Positions 41,043 to 51,000 of a stretch of 64,000 bases of DNA are shown here, piece by piece (the first letter of the stretch is position 1; each line of letters starts with the position of its first letter). Source of the DNA: JAVSMW01 sp032027005 (GTDB lineage: Bacteria; Bacillota; Thermincolia; Thermincolales; UBA2595); contig JAVSMW010000016.1 of assembly GCA_032027005.1 (NCBI GenBank), positions 1 to 64,000 of the forward strand, in the 5' to 3' direction. The position numbers and the translations under genes are program-made. The notes beneath the pieces were generated by a model, which made no database searches, was not told where the DNA came from, and saw only the letters and a list, made by a program, of their open reading frames with translations.

Positions 41043-41867
41043 TTACTTGGTCCTTCTCTTGATAATCATCTTATCAGTGGTCTTATTCTTACGTGTTCTA
41101 GCACCCAAAGCCGGCTTACCCCAAGGTGTAACAGGATTTCTACCGACAGGTGAGCGCCCTTCCCCACCACCGTGTGGGTGGTCTACAGGGTTCATAACAA
41201 CACCACGCACAGTCGGGCGTTTGCCCAGCCAGCGGCTGCGGCCCGCCTTACCGATAGTGATGTTTTCATGCTCCAAATTACCTACTTGCCCAATAGTAGC
41301 CTTGCAGTTAATATGCACTAAGCGAACTTCACTGGACGGCATCCGGATATTTGCGTAATCTCCTTCTTTTGCCATCAACTGCGCCGAGGCACCTGCAGAA
41401 CGACAAAGCTGAGCACCCTTTAATGGTTTAAGTTCTATAGCATGAATCACAGTACCAACCGGAATATTTCTTAACGGCAGCGCGTTACCTGGTTTGATAT
41501 CGGCTTTAGGGCCTGATTCAATGGTATCGCCCACCTTAATTCCATTGGGAGCAAGTATATACCTTTTTTCACCGTCAGCATAATTAAGTAATGCAATCCG
41601 GGCACTCCTGTTAGGGTCATACTCAATAGTAGCCACCTTTGCCGGAATACCATCCTTATTACGTTTGAAGTCAATTATTCTGTAAAGCCGCTTATGTCCG
41701 CCGCCACGATGCCTGACAGTAATCCTGCCTTTATTGTTGCGCCCGGCTTTACTCTTTAAAGGTTCAGTCAGAGACTTTTCCGGGGTGTCGGTTGTAATTT
41801 CCTTAAAATCTGATACCGTCACAAACCGTTTACCTGGTGACGTTGGCTTAAACTTTTTAACAGCCAT
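41043..41867 (-). CDS. rplB: 50S ribosomal protein L2
   Basis: 274 aa. KKFKPTSPGKRFVTVSDF, HRGGGHKRLYRIIDFKRNK, and the C-terminal MNPVDHPHGGGEGRSP with the conserved histidine near the peptidyl transferase centre. Confidence 0.98.
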   Translation of the reverse strand: MAVKKFKPTSPGKRFVTVSDFKEITTDTPEKSLTEPLKSKAGRNNKGRITVRHRGGGHKRLYRIIDFKRNKDGIPAKVATIEYDPNRSARIALLNYADGEKRYILAPNGIKVGDTIESGPKADIKPGNALPLRNIPVGTVIHAIELKPLKGAQLCRSAGASAQLMAKEGDYANIRMPSSEVRLVHINCKATIGQVGNLEHENITIGKAGRSRWLGKRPTVRGVVMNPVDHPHGGGEGRSPVGRNPVTPWGKPALGARTRKNKTTDKMIIKRRTK

Positions 41868-41897
41868 TTAAATTCCCTCCTTTACTACAGAAGTTTA

Positions 41898-42185
41898 TTA
41901 CATACCTTCGAGAATTTCGATTCTATCGCCATCTTTGAGAGTGACAATAGCCTTTTTCCTGTTAGCGGTCCTGCCCAGATATTTGCCCATCCGCTTTGTT
42001 TTACCTTTTACGTTCATTGTATTAACATTGGTAACCGTTACTTTGAACAGTTCCTGAATTGCATGTTTAATTTCAATTTTGTTCGCCTTAGGGTCAACGT
42101 AGAAGCTGTATTTGTTTTCTGCAGTCAGCCCCATGCTGCGCTCAGAAACGATTGGCCTTTTTACAATGTCCTGCGGGGTACGCAT
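41898..42185 (-). CDS. rplW: 50S ribosomal protein L23
   Basis: 95 aa. DIVKRPIVSERSMGLTAENK and FKVTVTNVNTMNVKGKTKRM. ATG overlaps the rplD stop in a TAATG arrangement, so translation is coupled. Docking site for trigger factor and SRP. Confidence 0.97.
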   Translation of the reverse strand: MRTPQDIVKRPIVSERSMGLTAENKYSFYVDPKANKIEIKHAIQELFKVTVTNVNTMNVKGKTKRMGKYLGRTANRKKAIVTLKDGDRIEILEGM

Positions 42186-42808
42186 TATGCCAGCACCTCC
42201 TCAACCTTGGATACGGCATCTCTGGTAATGATCAGTTTTTCATGGGCCAGCACGTCATAAACATTCAGTGTGTCAGCATGAGTAGGGGTTACCCCCGGGA
42301 TATTCCGGGCTGATCTTACTACAGCAGTGTCAGCTTCTGCGGTTACCACAAGAGCCTTTTTGGTGACTTTCAGGCTGTTCAGAACATCTGCAAATTCTTT
42401 TGTTTTCGGCTCAGCCATTGCTAGCTGGTCAAGAACAATAATGTTGCCCTTCTGTACTTTGGAAGACAAAGCTGATCTTAAAGCCAGTCTCCTAACTTTC
42501 TTAGGTATTGAATAGCTATAGGAACGCGGTTTGGGCGCAAAAATGATTCCACCTGATCTCCAAAGCGGTGAGCGGCTGGAGCCTGCCCTGGCCCTGCCTG
42601 TACCTTTTTGCTTGAATGGTTTACGCCCTCCTCCGCTGACCTCAGCGCGGGTTTTGGCGGATTGGGTGCCCAAACGTTTGTTGGCGAGTTGGTTTACGAC
42701 AGCATCATGCATAACCGATTCGTTCACAGCTACACCAAAAACTTCATCTTTCAGCTCAATCTCGCCTACCTGTTCACCTTTGATATTATATAAAGCAACT
42801 TTTGGCAT
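42185..42808 (-). CDS. rplD: 50S ribosomal protein L4
   Basis: 207 aa. QKGTGRARAGSSRSPLWRSG (exit tunnel loop), GGGRKPFKQ, and PKKVRRLALRSALSSK. In enteric bacteria L4 represses its own operon. Confidence 0.97.
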   Translation of the reverse strand: MPKVALYNIKGEQVGEIELKDEVFGVAVNESVMHDAVVNQLANKRLGTQSAKTRAEVSGGGRKPFKQKGTGRARAGSSRSPLWRSGGIIFAPKPRSYSYSIPKKVRRLALRSALSSKVQKGNIIVLDQLAMAEPKTKEFADVLNSLKVTKKALVVTAEADTAVVRSARNIPGVTPTHADTLNVYDVLAHEKLIITRDAVSKVEEVLA

Positions 42809-42836
42809 GTGATATCCTCCTTTCCTGCCCGATCAT

Positions 42837-43463
42837 CTATTTCGCTTTAACGCTGGATTTTACCATCAGTAAACTGCCCTTAGGTCCCGGAACGGCACCT
42901 TTTACAATGAGCAGGTTTCTCTCAGTATCTACTTTTACTATCTCTAGGTTTTGCACAGTTACCCTGACACCGCCTAAACGGCCGGGACGTTTTGTGCCTT
43001 TGAAAACCCTGGCCGGACCTTTTGCCCCGCCGCTTCCTACCCGGCGATGACTTTTGGAGCCATGGCCCATAGGCCCTCTCTGGAAGTTATGCCTTTTGAT
43101 ACTGCCGGCAAAGCCTTTACCTTTGGAAGTTCCCACCACGTCAACATTGTCGCCCTGTTCAAATACATCAACTTTTACTTCCTGCCCAACTTGGAATTCG
43201 TCAACATTTTCAACATTAATTTCTTTCAGAAATCTTAAGGGCTTGACATTGGACTTTTGAAAATGACCTTTGGCTGGTTTGTTTATGCCGGTTTCCTTAC
43301 GCTCGCCAAATCCTATTTGGATTGCGTTATAACCGTCAGTCTCAACGGTTTTCTTTTGAATCACATAACATGGTCCGGCCTGAACCACAGTAACAGGAAC
43401 AATCCGGCCATCTTCTTTATAGAGTTGGGTCATGCCCACTTTGGTTCCAAGTATGCTTTTCAT
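42837..43463 (-). CDS. rplC: 50S ribosomal protein L3
   Basis: 208 aa. MKSILGTKVGMTQLYKEDG, GTSKGKGFAGSIKRHNFQRG and GPMGHGSKSHRRVGSGG (the peptidyl-transferase loop region). Preceded by 149 bp without a gene between it and rpsJ. Confidence 0.98.
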   Translation of the reverse strand: MKSILGTKVGMTQLYKEDGRIVPVTVVQAGPCYVIQKKTVETDGYNAIQIGFGERKETGINKPAKGHFQKSNVKPLRFLKEINVENVDEFQVGQEVKVDVFEQGDNVDVVGTSKGKGFAGSIKRHNFQRGPMGHGSKSHRRVGSGGAKGPARVFKGTKRPGRLGGVRVTVQNLEIVKVDTERNLLIVKGAVPGPKGSLLMVKSSVKAK

Positions 43464-43612
43464 TTCGCCACCTCCTAAACTTCTGGTGTCCAGTGGTCAG
43501 CGTCCTGTTAATGAGGTGAGCTGACGTTCGACACTTTTTCTCAGATTTACTACGAATTATATTTACGTAAAAGCAGCAACTGGCCACAGGTCTTAAGACC
43601 ACCGGCCGCCTA

Positions 43613-43921
43613 CTAAAGCTTAATTTCTATGTCAACACCGGCTGGCAGATCCAGTCTCATCAAAGCATCCACCGTTTTCGGTGTAGGTTCCAAAATATCA
43701 ATCAACCGCTTATGAGTCCTCATTTCAAACTGCTCCCGGGAGTCCTTATTTACATGGGGAGATCTCAGGATAGTATAAATGCTCTTTTCTGTCGGCAGGG
43801 GAACTGGCCCAGCCACTCCGGCACCGGTTCTTTTGGCGGTATCAACTATTTTTTCCGCAGACTGATCGAGAATCTTGTGATCAAATGCCTTAAGCCTGAT
43901 CCTAATTTTTTGTTTTGCCAT
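43613..43921 (-). CDS. rpsJ: 30S ribosomal protein S10 (NusE)
   Basis: 102 aa from ATG 43921 with AAAAGGAGG; the extension to 43957 is unlikely. KIRIRLKAFDHKILDQSAEK and PLPTEKSIYTILRSPHVNKD. Also acts in transcription antitermination. First gene of the S10 cluster, separated from tuf by repeat element C. Confidence 0.98.
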   Translation of the reverse strand: MAKQKIRIRLKAFDHKILDQSAEKIVDTAKRTGAGVAGPVPLPTEKSIYTILRSPHVNKDSREQFEMRTHKRLIDILEPTPKTVDALMRLDLPAGVDIEIKL

Positions 43922-44096
43922 TTTTGTACCTCCTTTTCGCCCGATTGTCACGGACATTCTCAGTGAAAACTACCTAATTCGACGATTAGCAACCTTCCAC
44001 TTCATCGCAATGCACCCAAAAACGTCATGCACTCGGGATTTGTTTTAACTAATCTATTTGATTTAGTGTATTTAATGAAAAACAGATGAGAGATAA

Positions 44097-44123
44097 GTAC
44101 TACGGCTTGGAGAGCCGCAGTAC
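44097..44123. repeat. Hairpin between rpsJ and the first tuf
   Basis: GTACTACGGCT and AGCCGCAGTAC pair with one mismatch around TGGAG. On the minus strand it follows the tuf fragment and element C and is followed by a T-rich stretch; it may be the tuf terminator. Confidence 0.45.
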
Positions 44124-44142
44124 TTACACTCTCCAGGCTGTT

Positions 44143-44289
44143 GAAAATGCCCGCCTAGCTTTGTCGCTCAGATTTGACAAGGTCCTCAACGTATACAAGT
44201 ACGCGTCCAGCTCAGCCGTAGCCGCGCAGCGGCGTACGGATGAGGGTACCCATGAATCAGTAAATTCGGGTGTGACCTTGTCAAATCTG
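44143..44289 (-). repeat. Variable-arm structured element, copy C (inverted)
   Basis: Inner arms CAGATTTGACAAGGTC (44169-44184) and GACCTTGTCAAATCTG (44274-44289) are perfect over 16 bp. Between them, on the minus strand, is the conserved core: GATTCATGGGTACCCTCA, a hairpin CCGTACGCCGC/GCGGCTACGG, and CTGAGCTGGACGCGTACT. Beyond the 3' inner arm come AGCGAC and GGCGGGCATTTTC, as in copies A and B. The matching 5' outer arm is missing. Arms share no sequence with the other copies. Confidence 0.9.
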
Positions 44290-44379
44290 GCTCCGCGCTG
44301 TCCCCGCAAGGGGGAGGCTGCCGTTCTAAGCGCTGAAGCGCTAAGAACTGGCACTCTGAACAGCCTGCTCTTGTTATCT

Positions 44380-44558
44380 CTACTTCTTGATGGCGCTGAC
44401 AACGCCCGCGCCAACTGTCCTGCCACCCTCGCGGATAGCAAAACGCAGTCCTTCTTCGATTGCAATGGGGGTAATCAGNTAGTTTTACCGTGGTCTACGT
44501 GACCGATGGTCCCTACGTTTACGTGAGGTTTATTACGTTCAAATTTCGCTTTTCCCAT
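44380..44558 (-). CDS. tuf: Elongation factor Tu, first copy, interrupted by an assembly gap
   Basis: ATG at 44558 (GGAGGA upstream) gives GKAKFERNKPHVNVGTIGHV and the P-loop GHVDHGKT, then an N at 44479, then ITPIAIEEGLRFAIREGG and TVGAGVVSAIKK to the TAG. These are the two ends of EF-Tu (about 400 aa); some 1 kb in the middle is absent. The identical junction occurs at 62381, so the two near-identical tuf genes were collapsed and the N marks a gap. The gene is very likely intact in the organism. Located between rpsJ and fusA, the usual str-operon place. Confidence 0.9.
44479..44479. other. Assembly gap (single N) inside tuf
   Basis: One N replaces most of tuf. The flanking sequence is the same as around the N at 62381. 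Confidence 0.95.
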
Positions 44559-44634
44559 TTTTATCCTTCCTCCTTAAATCCTTGAATAAACTTTCATATG
44601 TTAAATGGCCGGGGCTGGCCCCAGGCCAACATTC

Positions 44635-46710
44635 CTAACCTTGCCGCTTGGAAATGATACCCTCGGCAATATTCCTGGGAACTTCTTCGTAATGAGACAT
44701 TTGCATAGTATAAACACCGCGTCCCTGGGTTCTGGACCGCAGGTCTGTGGCATATCCGAACATCTCGGACAGGGGAACATATCCCCTGATGACCTGAGAA
44801 TTGCCTCTGGGGTCCATGCCTTCAATCCTGCCGCGCCGGGAGTTCATATCTCCCATAACATCGCCCATATATTCCTCAGGAACAACCACTTCAACTTTCA
44901 TAATAGGTTCTAAAATAATGGGCTGTGCCTTCACAGCTGCATTCTTAAAGGCCATTGAGCCGGCAATTTTAAAGGCCATCTCCGAAGAGTCAACATCATG
45001 ATATGAACCGTCATACAGGGTTGCCCTGATATCAATGGCCGGATAACCAGCCAAAATACCGTTTGCCATGGCTTCCTTGATTCCGTTTTCAACCGGGCCA
45101 ACGTATTCCCTGGGCACAACACCGCCTACGATTTTGTTGACGAACTCAAAACCGGTGCCTGCCTCCAAAGGCTCCAATTCAATCCACACATGACCATACT
45201 GACCTCGGCCACCGGACTGGCGGACAAATTTTCCTTCGGCTTTAACTGATCCCTTGATAGTTTCTTTATAAGCAACCTGCGGCCGGCCAACATTAGCATC
45301 AACCTTGAACTCGCGCAGCATCCGGTCAACAATAATCTCCAGGTGCAGCTCTCCCATCCCGGAGATGATGACCTGACCTGTTTCGGTATCAGTTCTGACC
45401 CGGAATGTTGGATCTTCTTCCGAAAGCCTCTGCAGGGCAATCCCCATTTTCTCCTGGTCAGCTTTTGTTTTGGGCTCAATCGCTACATCTATAACAGGCT
45501 CGGGGAACTCCATCTGCTCCAGAATAATTGGTTCTTTTTCATCACAGAGGGTGTCGCCGGTTGATACATCTTTAGGACCTACAGCAGCAGCAATATCACC
45601 TGTGAATACCTCAGCAATTTCTTCCCGGTGATTGGCATGCATCTGCAGAATCCGGCCAATTCTCTCTTTCTTATTTTTCGATGAATTATAAACATAAGAA
45701 CCAGACTTCAGACTCCCTGAATAAACCCTGAAAAATGCCAGTTTACCCACATAGGGGTCTGCCATAATCTTAAAGGCCAAAGCTGAAAAGGGCTGTTCAT
45801 CAGAGGGATCTCTTTTGTCTTCTGCCCCGGTTTCAGGATTAACTCCTTTAATCGCCGGAATGTCAATTGGGGCAGGCATGTAGTCCACAACAGCATCCAG
45901 CAGTTGCTGGACACCCTTGTTCTTGAATGAAGACCCGCAAAGAACAGGAATGAATTTGATGGAAATAGTAGCCTTCCGAATCCCTATCCTGATTTCTTCT
46001 TCAGTAAGCTCTTCGCCCTCCAGGTACTTCATCATCAGCTCTTCATCTGATTCGGCCACAGCCTCAATAAGAATATCACGGTATTCAGCTGCCAAATCCT
46101 TGAGCTCATCCGGAATTTCGCTGACTTTGCTGGTAGTTCCCAAATCATCTGTATAAATAATGGCTTTATTGGTTACCAGATCAACAACACCCTGGAACTT
46201 TTCCTCGGAACCGATGGGAACTTGCAGTGCGATAGGGTTAGCACCCAATCTCTCTCTAATCATGTTAAGTCCTCTGAAGAAATCAGCACCCACACGGTCC
46301 ATTTTATTAATGAAGGCCAATCGGGGAACTCCATAATTATCAGCTTGGCGCCACACGGTTTCAGATTGGGGTTCTACTCCACCGACAGAACAAAAAACTG
46401 CAACGGCCCCATCAAGAACCCGGAGTGACCTTTCTACCTCTACGGTAAAGTCCACGTGCCCAGGTGTGTCTATAATATTGATACGATGCCCCCTCCAGTT
46501 GCAGGTAGTCGCTGCTGATGTAATAGTAATACCGCGCTCCTGCTCCTGAACCATCCAGTCCATCGTAGCGGCTCCATCGTGAACTTCACCGATCTTATGG
46601 ACTTTACCGGTATAAAAGAGTATTCTCTCTGTGGTAGTCGTTTTCCCGGCATCAATATGAGCCATGATACCAATATTGCGTGTTCTCTCTAAACTAAATT
46701 GTCTTGCCAC
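44635..46710 (-). CDS. fusA: Elongation factor G
   Basis: 691 aa translocation GTPase. P-loop MAHIDAGKTTTTERIL, DTPGHVDFTVEVERSL, INKMDRVGADF, then domains II-V (GMGELHLEIIVDRMLREF; RGQYGHVWIELEP). GTG start after AAAGGAGG. Part of rpsL-rpsG-fusA-tuf. Confidence 0.98.
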   Translation of the reverse strand: MARQFSLERTRNIGIMAHIDAGKTTTTERILFYTGKVHKIGEVHDGAATMDWMVQEQERGITITSAATTCNWRGHRINIIDTPGHVDFTVEVERSLRVLDGAVAVFCSVGGVEPQSETVWRQADNYGVPRLAFINKMDRVGADFFRGLNMIRERLGANPIALQVPIGSEEKFQGVVDLVTNKAIIYTDDLGTTSKVSEIPDELKDLAAEYRDILIEAVAESDEELMMKYLEGEELTEEEIRIGIRKATISIKFIPVLCGSSFKNKGVQQLLDAVVDYMPAPIDIPAIKGVNPETGAEDKRDPSDEQPFSALAFKIMADPYVGKLAFFRVYSGSLKSGSYVYNSSKNKKERIGRILQMHANHREEIAEVFTGDIAAAVGPKDVSTGDTLCDEKEPIILEQMEFPEPVIDVAIEPKTKADQEKMGIALQRLSEEDPTFRVRTDTETGQVIISGMGELHLEIIVDRMLREFKVDANVGRPQVAYKETIKGSVKAEGKFVRQSGGRGQYGHVWIELEPLEAGTGFEFVNKIVGGVVPREYVGPVENGIKEAMANGILAGYPAIDIRATLYDGSYHDVDSSEMAFKIAGSMAFKNAAVKAQPIILEPIMKVEVVVPEEYMGDVMGDMNSRRGRIEGMDPRGNSQVIRGYVPLSEMFGYATDLRSRTQGRGVYTMQMSHYEEVPRNIAEGIISKRQG

Positions 46711-46767
46711 AATAATCCTCCTTTCTACCTCGAGGTGAAAACCCGGAAGTTAACATAAGTAAATTAA

Positions 46768-47241
46768 TTACCACCTGTAATGAGCAAAAGCCTTGTTAGC
46801 CTCAGCCATTTTGTGGGTATCTTCTCTCTTTTTCACAGAACCACCGGTACTGTTAGCAGCATCCATAATTTCAGCAGCTAATTTCTCTTCCATGGTTTTT
46901 TCGCCACCACGTTTACGGCTGTAGGTTACCAGCCAACGCAGGCCAAGGGTCTGCCTCCGGTCTGAACGAACCTCAATAGGCACCTGGTAGTTGGCTCCAC
47001 CTACACGGCGGGCTTTAACCTCCAAAACCGGCATAATATTCTTCATTGCAGCTTCAAAAACCTCAAGCGGGTTTTTTCCCGTTTTGTCCTTTACGATTTC
47101 AAAAGCATTATAGCAAATCTGTTCCGCAGTACCCTTTTTACCGTCCAGCATAACCTGGTTAACTAATTTAGTAAGCAGTCTGCTGTTAAAAATAGGATCC
47201 GGCAAAACTTCTCTTTTGGCAATATAACCTCTCCTGGGCAT
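46768..47241 (-). CDS. rpsG: 30S ribosomal protein S7
   Basis: 157 aa. PRRGYIAKREVLPDPIFNS, GGANYQVPIEVRSDRRQTLG (VPIEVR) and MAEANKAFAHYRW at the C-terminus. Initiates 30S head assembly. Confidence 0.98.
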   Translation of the reverse strand: MPRRGYIAKREVLPDPIFNSRLLTKLVNQVMLDGKKGTAEQICYNAFEIVKDKTGKNPLEVFEAAMKNIMPVLEVKARRVGGANYQVPIEVRSDRRQTLGLRWLVTYSRKRGGEKTMEEKLAAEIMDAANSTGGSVKKREDTHKMAEANKAFAHYRW

Positions 47242-47281
47242 TTAATTTCCCCCCTTTACGACTTAAGGTGTATCTCACAAA

Positions 47282-47659
47282 CTATTTTGCTTTGGGTCTC
47301 TTGGCACCATATTTGGAACGGCCCTGCTTACGATTTTGTACACCCGCGGTATCCAGAGCACCGCGAACAATATGATATCTGACACCCGGAAGATCTTTAA
47401 CCCGGCCGCCTCTGACCAGAACAACAGAGTGTTCCTGAAGATTATGACCAATTCCCGGAATATATGAGGTAACCTCAATGCTATTGGTCAGTCTTACCCT
47501 GGCAACTTTACGCAGCGCGGAGTTAGGCTTCTTCGGCGTAGTTGTGTAAACCCTGGTACATACTCCCCGCTTTTGCGGAGACTCTTTTAACGCCGGTGCT
47601 GTTGACTTTTTCTCCAACATTTCCCTACGTTTGCGAACTAGCTGGCTAATAGTAGGCAT
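47282..47659 (-). CDS. rpsL: 30S ribosomal protein S12
   Basis: 125 aa. PTISQLVRKRREMLEKKS, TTPKKPNSALRKVARVRL (the KPNS loop has the streptomycin-sensitive lysine), and PGVRYHIVRGALDTAGV. Decoding-site protein. Confidence 0.98.
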   Translation of the reverse strand: MPTISQLVRKRREMLEKKSTAPALKESPQKRGVCTRVYTTTPKKPNSALRKVARVRLTNSIEVTSYIPGIGHNLQEHSVVLVRGGRVKDLPGVRYHIVRGALDTAGVQNRKQGRSKYGAKRPKAK

Positions 47660-47760
47660 CTACTGCACCTCCTTCCTAAAACTACAATAAGAATATTTTT
47701 GCCCCTTACCTTGGTAAGGGGCAAAAGCAAACCATTTTCTTAAAACCCCTAAAAATTATA

Positions 47761-48012
47761 TTATTCTTCAATCAAGGCTGCAGAAGCACAGCCAACTTCA
47801 ATACCACATGCTTTGCCCAGATCCTTCATCGTATCCACGGTCACAACAGGTACACCCTGTTCCTGGCAATGCCGGACCAAAGGCTTTATCACATGCTGCT
47901 CCGCATCGGAAGCTATAAATACCTTCTTAGCAAGTCCCTTTTCTAAGGCTTTTATTGTTTGTTTGGTGCCAACACACTTCTTCCTGGCACTAACCAAACC
48001 GCTAACAGGCAC
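47761..48012 (-). CDS. rplGB: L7Ae-family ribosomal protein (YbxF-like)
   Basis: 83 aa from a GTG at 48012 with AAAGGAGG seven bases upstream; the longer frame to 48042 has no ribosome binding site. RKKCVGTKQTIKALEKGLAK and VFIASDAEQHVIKPLV match the Bacillus YbxF type, which binds kink-turn RNA. Between rpoC and rpsL, its usual place. Confidence 0.92.
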   Translation of the reverse strand: MPVSGLVSARKKCVGTKQTIKALEKGLAKKVFIASDAEQHVIKPLVRHCQEQGVPVVTVDTMKDLGKACGIEVGCASAALIEE

Positions 48013-48060
48013 TATAAGCCCTCCTTTCTGGATTTCAGACACTTTTAAATAATATCATTT

Positions 48061-51000
48061 TTAGGTTATACTGTCAAGATTATTACGGCTTACTTGCTCG
48101 ACAGTAGGTATAATTCTTATATTACGATAACGGGACATGCCTGTTCCGGCAGGTACCAGCTTACCGATAATAACGTTTTCCTTGAGTCCAAGCAGCGGAT
48201 CGAGTTTGCCCTTAATGGCAGCCTCTGTAAGAACCCTGGTAGTTTCCTGGAATGAAGCCGCTGACAGGAAGGAGTCAGTTGCCAGCGATGCCTTTGTAAT
48301 TCCCAAAAGCACCGGCCTGGCGGTAGACGGTTGACCGCCTTCCGCGATAGCTGCAGCATTTTCTTCTTCAAAGTCAAAAATGTCGATCAGACCGCCCGGG
48401 AGCAAATCTGTGTCCCCGGGATCCTCAATTTTGACCTTTCTAAGCATCTGGCGGACCATGACTTCGATATGCTTATCATTAATATCAACGCCCTGCAGCC
48501 TGTAAACTCTCTGCACCTCATGGACCAGATACATTTGAACGCCCTTGAGTCCCTTAATCTTCAGCATATCGTGCGGATTTACCGAACCCTCGGTTAACTC
48601 GTCACCTGCTAAAATCTGGTGTCCATCTTTGACTTTTAGCCTTGCTCCATAAGGAACCGGGTATACTTCCCGATCACCATTGTCATTTGAAATCTCTATC
48701 TCGCGGCGGCCTTTTACTTCCTGAATCTTGACCTGGCCGTCAATCTCGGCAATAACCGCCTGGCCTTTGGGTTTTCTAGCTTCAAAAAGTTCCTCTACCC
48801 GCGGGAGACCCTGGGTAATGTCATCACCCGCAACCCCCCCGGTATGGAAGGTCCTCATAGTCAACTGAGTACCTGGTTCACCGATAGACTGGGCAGCAAT
48901 AATACCCACAGCTTCCCCGATATCGACCTGACGTCCGGTGGCCAGATTCCGACCGTAACATTTTTTGCAAACACCATATCTGGTCTTGCAGGTCAGAACC
49001 GATTTAATCCTGACTTTCTCAATACCGGCCTTGATAATTCTCTCAGCCATCGGCTCAAAGATCTCCTCATTTGCCGGAACCAGCAATTCTCCGGTTTGCG
49101 GGTCAAGGATATCATCGACAGTAACCCTGCCTGTAATCCGATCTTCCAACTTTTCAATGGACTCGTTGCCATCTTTGATTTCTTCGACTTCGATCCCGTT
49201 GGTTGTGCCACAGTCGTCTTCCCGGACAATAACATCCTGGGCTACATCGACAAGCCTCCTGGTTAAGTAACCGGAGTCGGCTGTCCGCAAGGCTGTGTCA
49301 GCAAGACCCTTCCTGGCCCCGTGAGTGGAAATGAAGTACTCGAGTACTGTCAAACCCTCGCGAAAGTTTGCCTTAATCGGGAGGTCAATAATCCGTCCCG
49401 ATGGGTCAGCCATTAGCCCCCGCATACCGGCCAGCTGACGGATCTGCTGGATGTTACCCCGGGCACCTGAAGTAGCCATCATATAAACCGGATTGAACTG
49501 ACCAAGGGTTTTTAACAAGGCCGCGGTTACCCGCTCAGTAGCATCATTCCATGTCTCAATGACCTTTTGATAACGCTCATCTTCAGTAATGAGACCCCTT
49601 CTGTACTGAGTTTCCACAGTCTCAACACTTTTTTCGGCACCGCTGAGTATACCTTTTTTCTCATCCGGTATGGTGATATCTGTAATCCCGATGGTAATTC
49701 CCGCCCGGGTCGCGTAAGAATACCCCAGTTTCTTAAGGCCATCAAGAAGAGCCGCTGTTTCGGCATAACCAAGTTCTCTGTATGCCTTGGCTACAATATT
49801 GCCCAAAACCTTTTTGCCGGCAACTTCATTAACGTATCCCAGTTCTTCCGGGATAACCTCATTGAAGATTATTCTGCCTACAGTCGTATCAAGTATTGAC
49901 CCACCCGGCCTTCTCACTTTAACCCTGGCATGCAGTTCGGCATTACCTGTCCGGTAAGCCATCAACGCTTCAGCCGGATCCCGCAGGACCGAACCTTCAC
50001 CCACAGCCCCCGGTTTCTCCAGGGTCAGGTAGTAACATCCAAGAACCATATCTTGTGTAGGAACTGCCACTGGGCGGCCGTCCTTGGGGTTAAGGATATT
50101 GTGAGCTGAGAGCATTAAAAGCCTTGCTTCTGCCTGGGCTTCAGCTGACAACGGCACGTGCACAGCCATTTGGTCGCCATCAAAGTCCGCGTTATATGCT
50201 GTACAAACCATTGGGTGAATCTGAATCGCCCGGCCTTCCACGAGAACCGGCTCGAAGGCCTGAATACCCAGCCGGTGCAAGGTTGGCGCACGGTTTAAAA
50301 GAACCGGATGCTCTTTAATAACTTCTTCCAGGACATCCCAAACTTCCGGGCGGACCCGCTCAACCATCCTCTTAGCACTTTTAATGTTGTGGGCAAACCC
50401 GTCATTAACGAGTTTCTTCATTACAAAGGGCTTAAATAATTCCAAAGCCATTTCCTTTGGCAGGCCGCACTGGTGCAGGAGTAATTCCGGCCCAACCACA
50501 ATAACTGAACGGCCGGAATAGTCAACCCGCTTTCCTAACAGGTTCTGACGGAACCGTCCCTGTTTCCCTTTCAGCATATCGCTGAGAGATTTTAATGGCC
50601 GGTTACCTGGCCCTGTAACAGGACGACCGCGTCTGCCGTTGTCTATCAAAGCATCTACAGCTTCCTGCAGCATCCTTTTCTCATTGCGGACGATAATATC
50701 AGGGGCACCCAGATCCAGGAGCCTTTTTAGCCTGTTATTCCGGTTTATCACACGGCGGTATAAATCATTTAAATCAGAAGTCGCAAACCGACCGCCGTCC
50801 AACTGAACCATTGGCCGTAATTCCGGCGGAATCACCGGTACTACATCCATAATCATCCATTCCGGCCGGTTACCGGATTTACGAAAAGCTTCGACGACTT
50901 CCAGCCTGCGAATGGCTCTGACCCGGCGCTGTCCACTGACTTCCTTCAACTCCTGGCGGAGTTCTTTGGCCATCTCTTCCAGTTCGATCTCTTCCAGAAG

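Noticed and set aside
44086..44502. 138-codon plus-strand frame across element C and the tuf end
   Set aside because: It runs through the inverted-repeat element, the antisense of tuf and the N gap, and has no ribosome binding site. It is a by-product of the repeat.
44380..44558. tuf pseudogenes
   Set aside because: Both copies break at the same base with an N; this is an unresolved repeat and not mutation.
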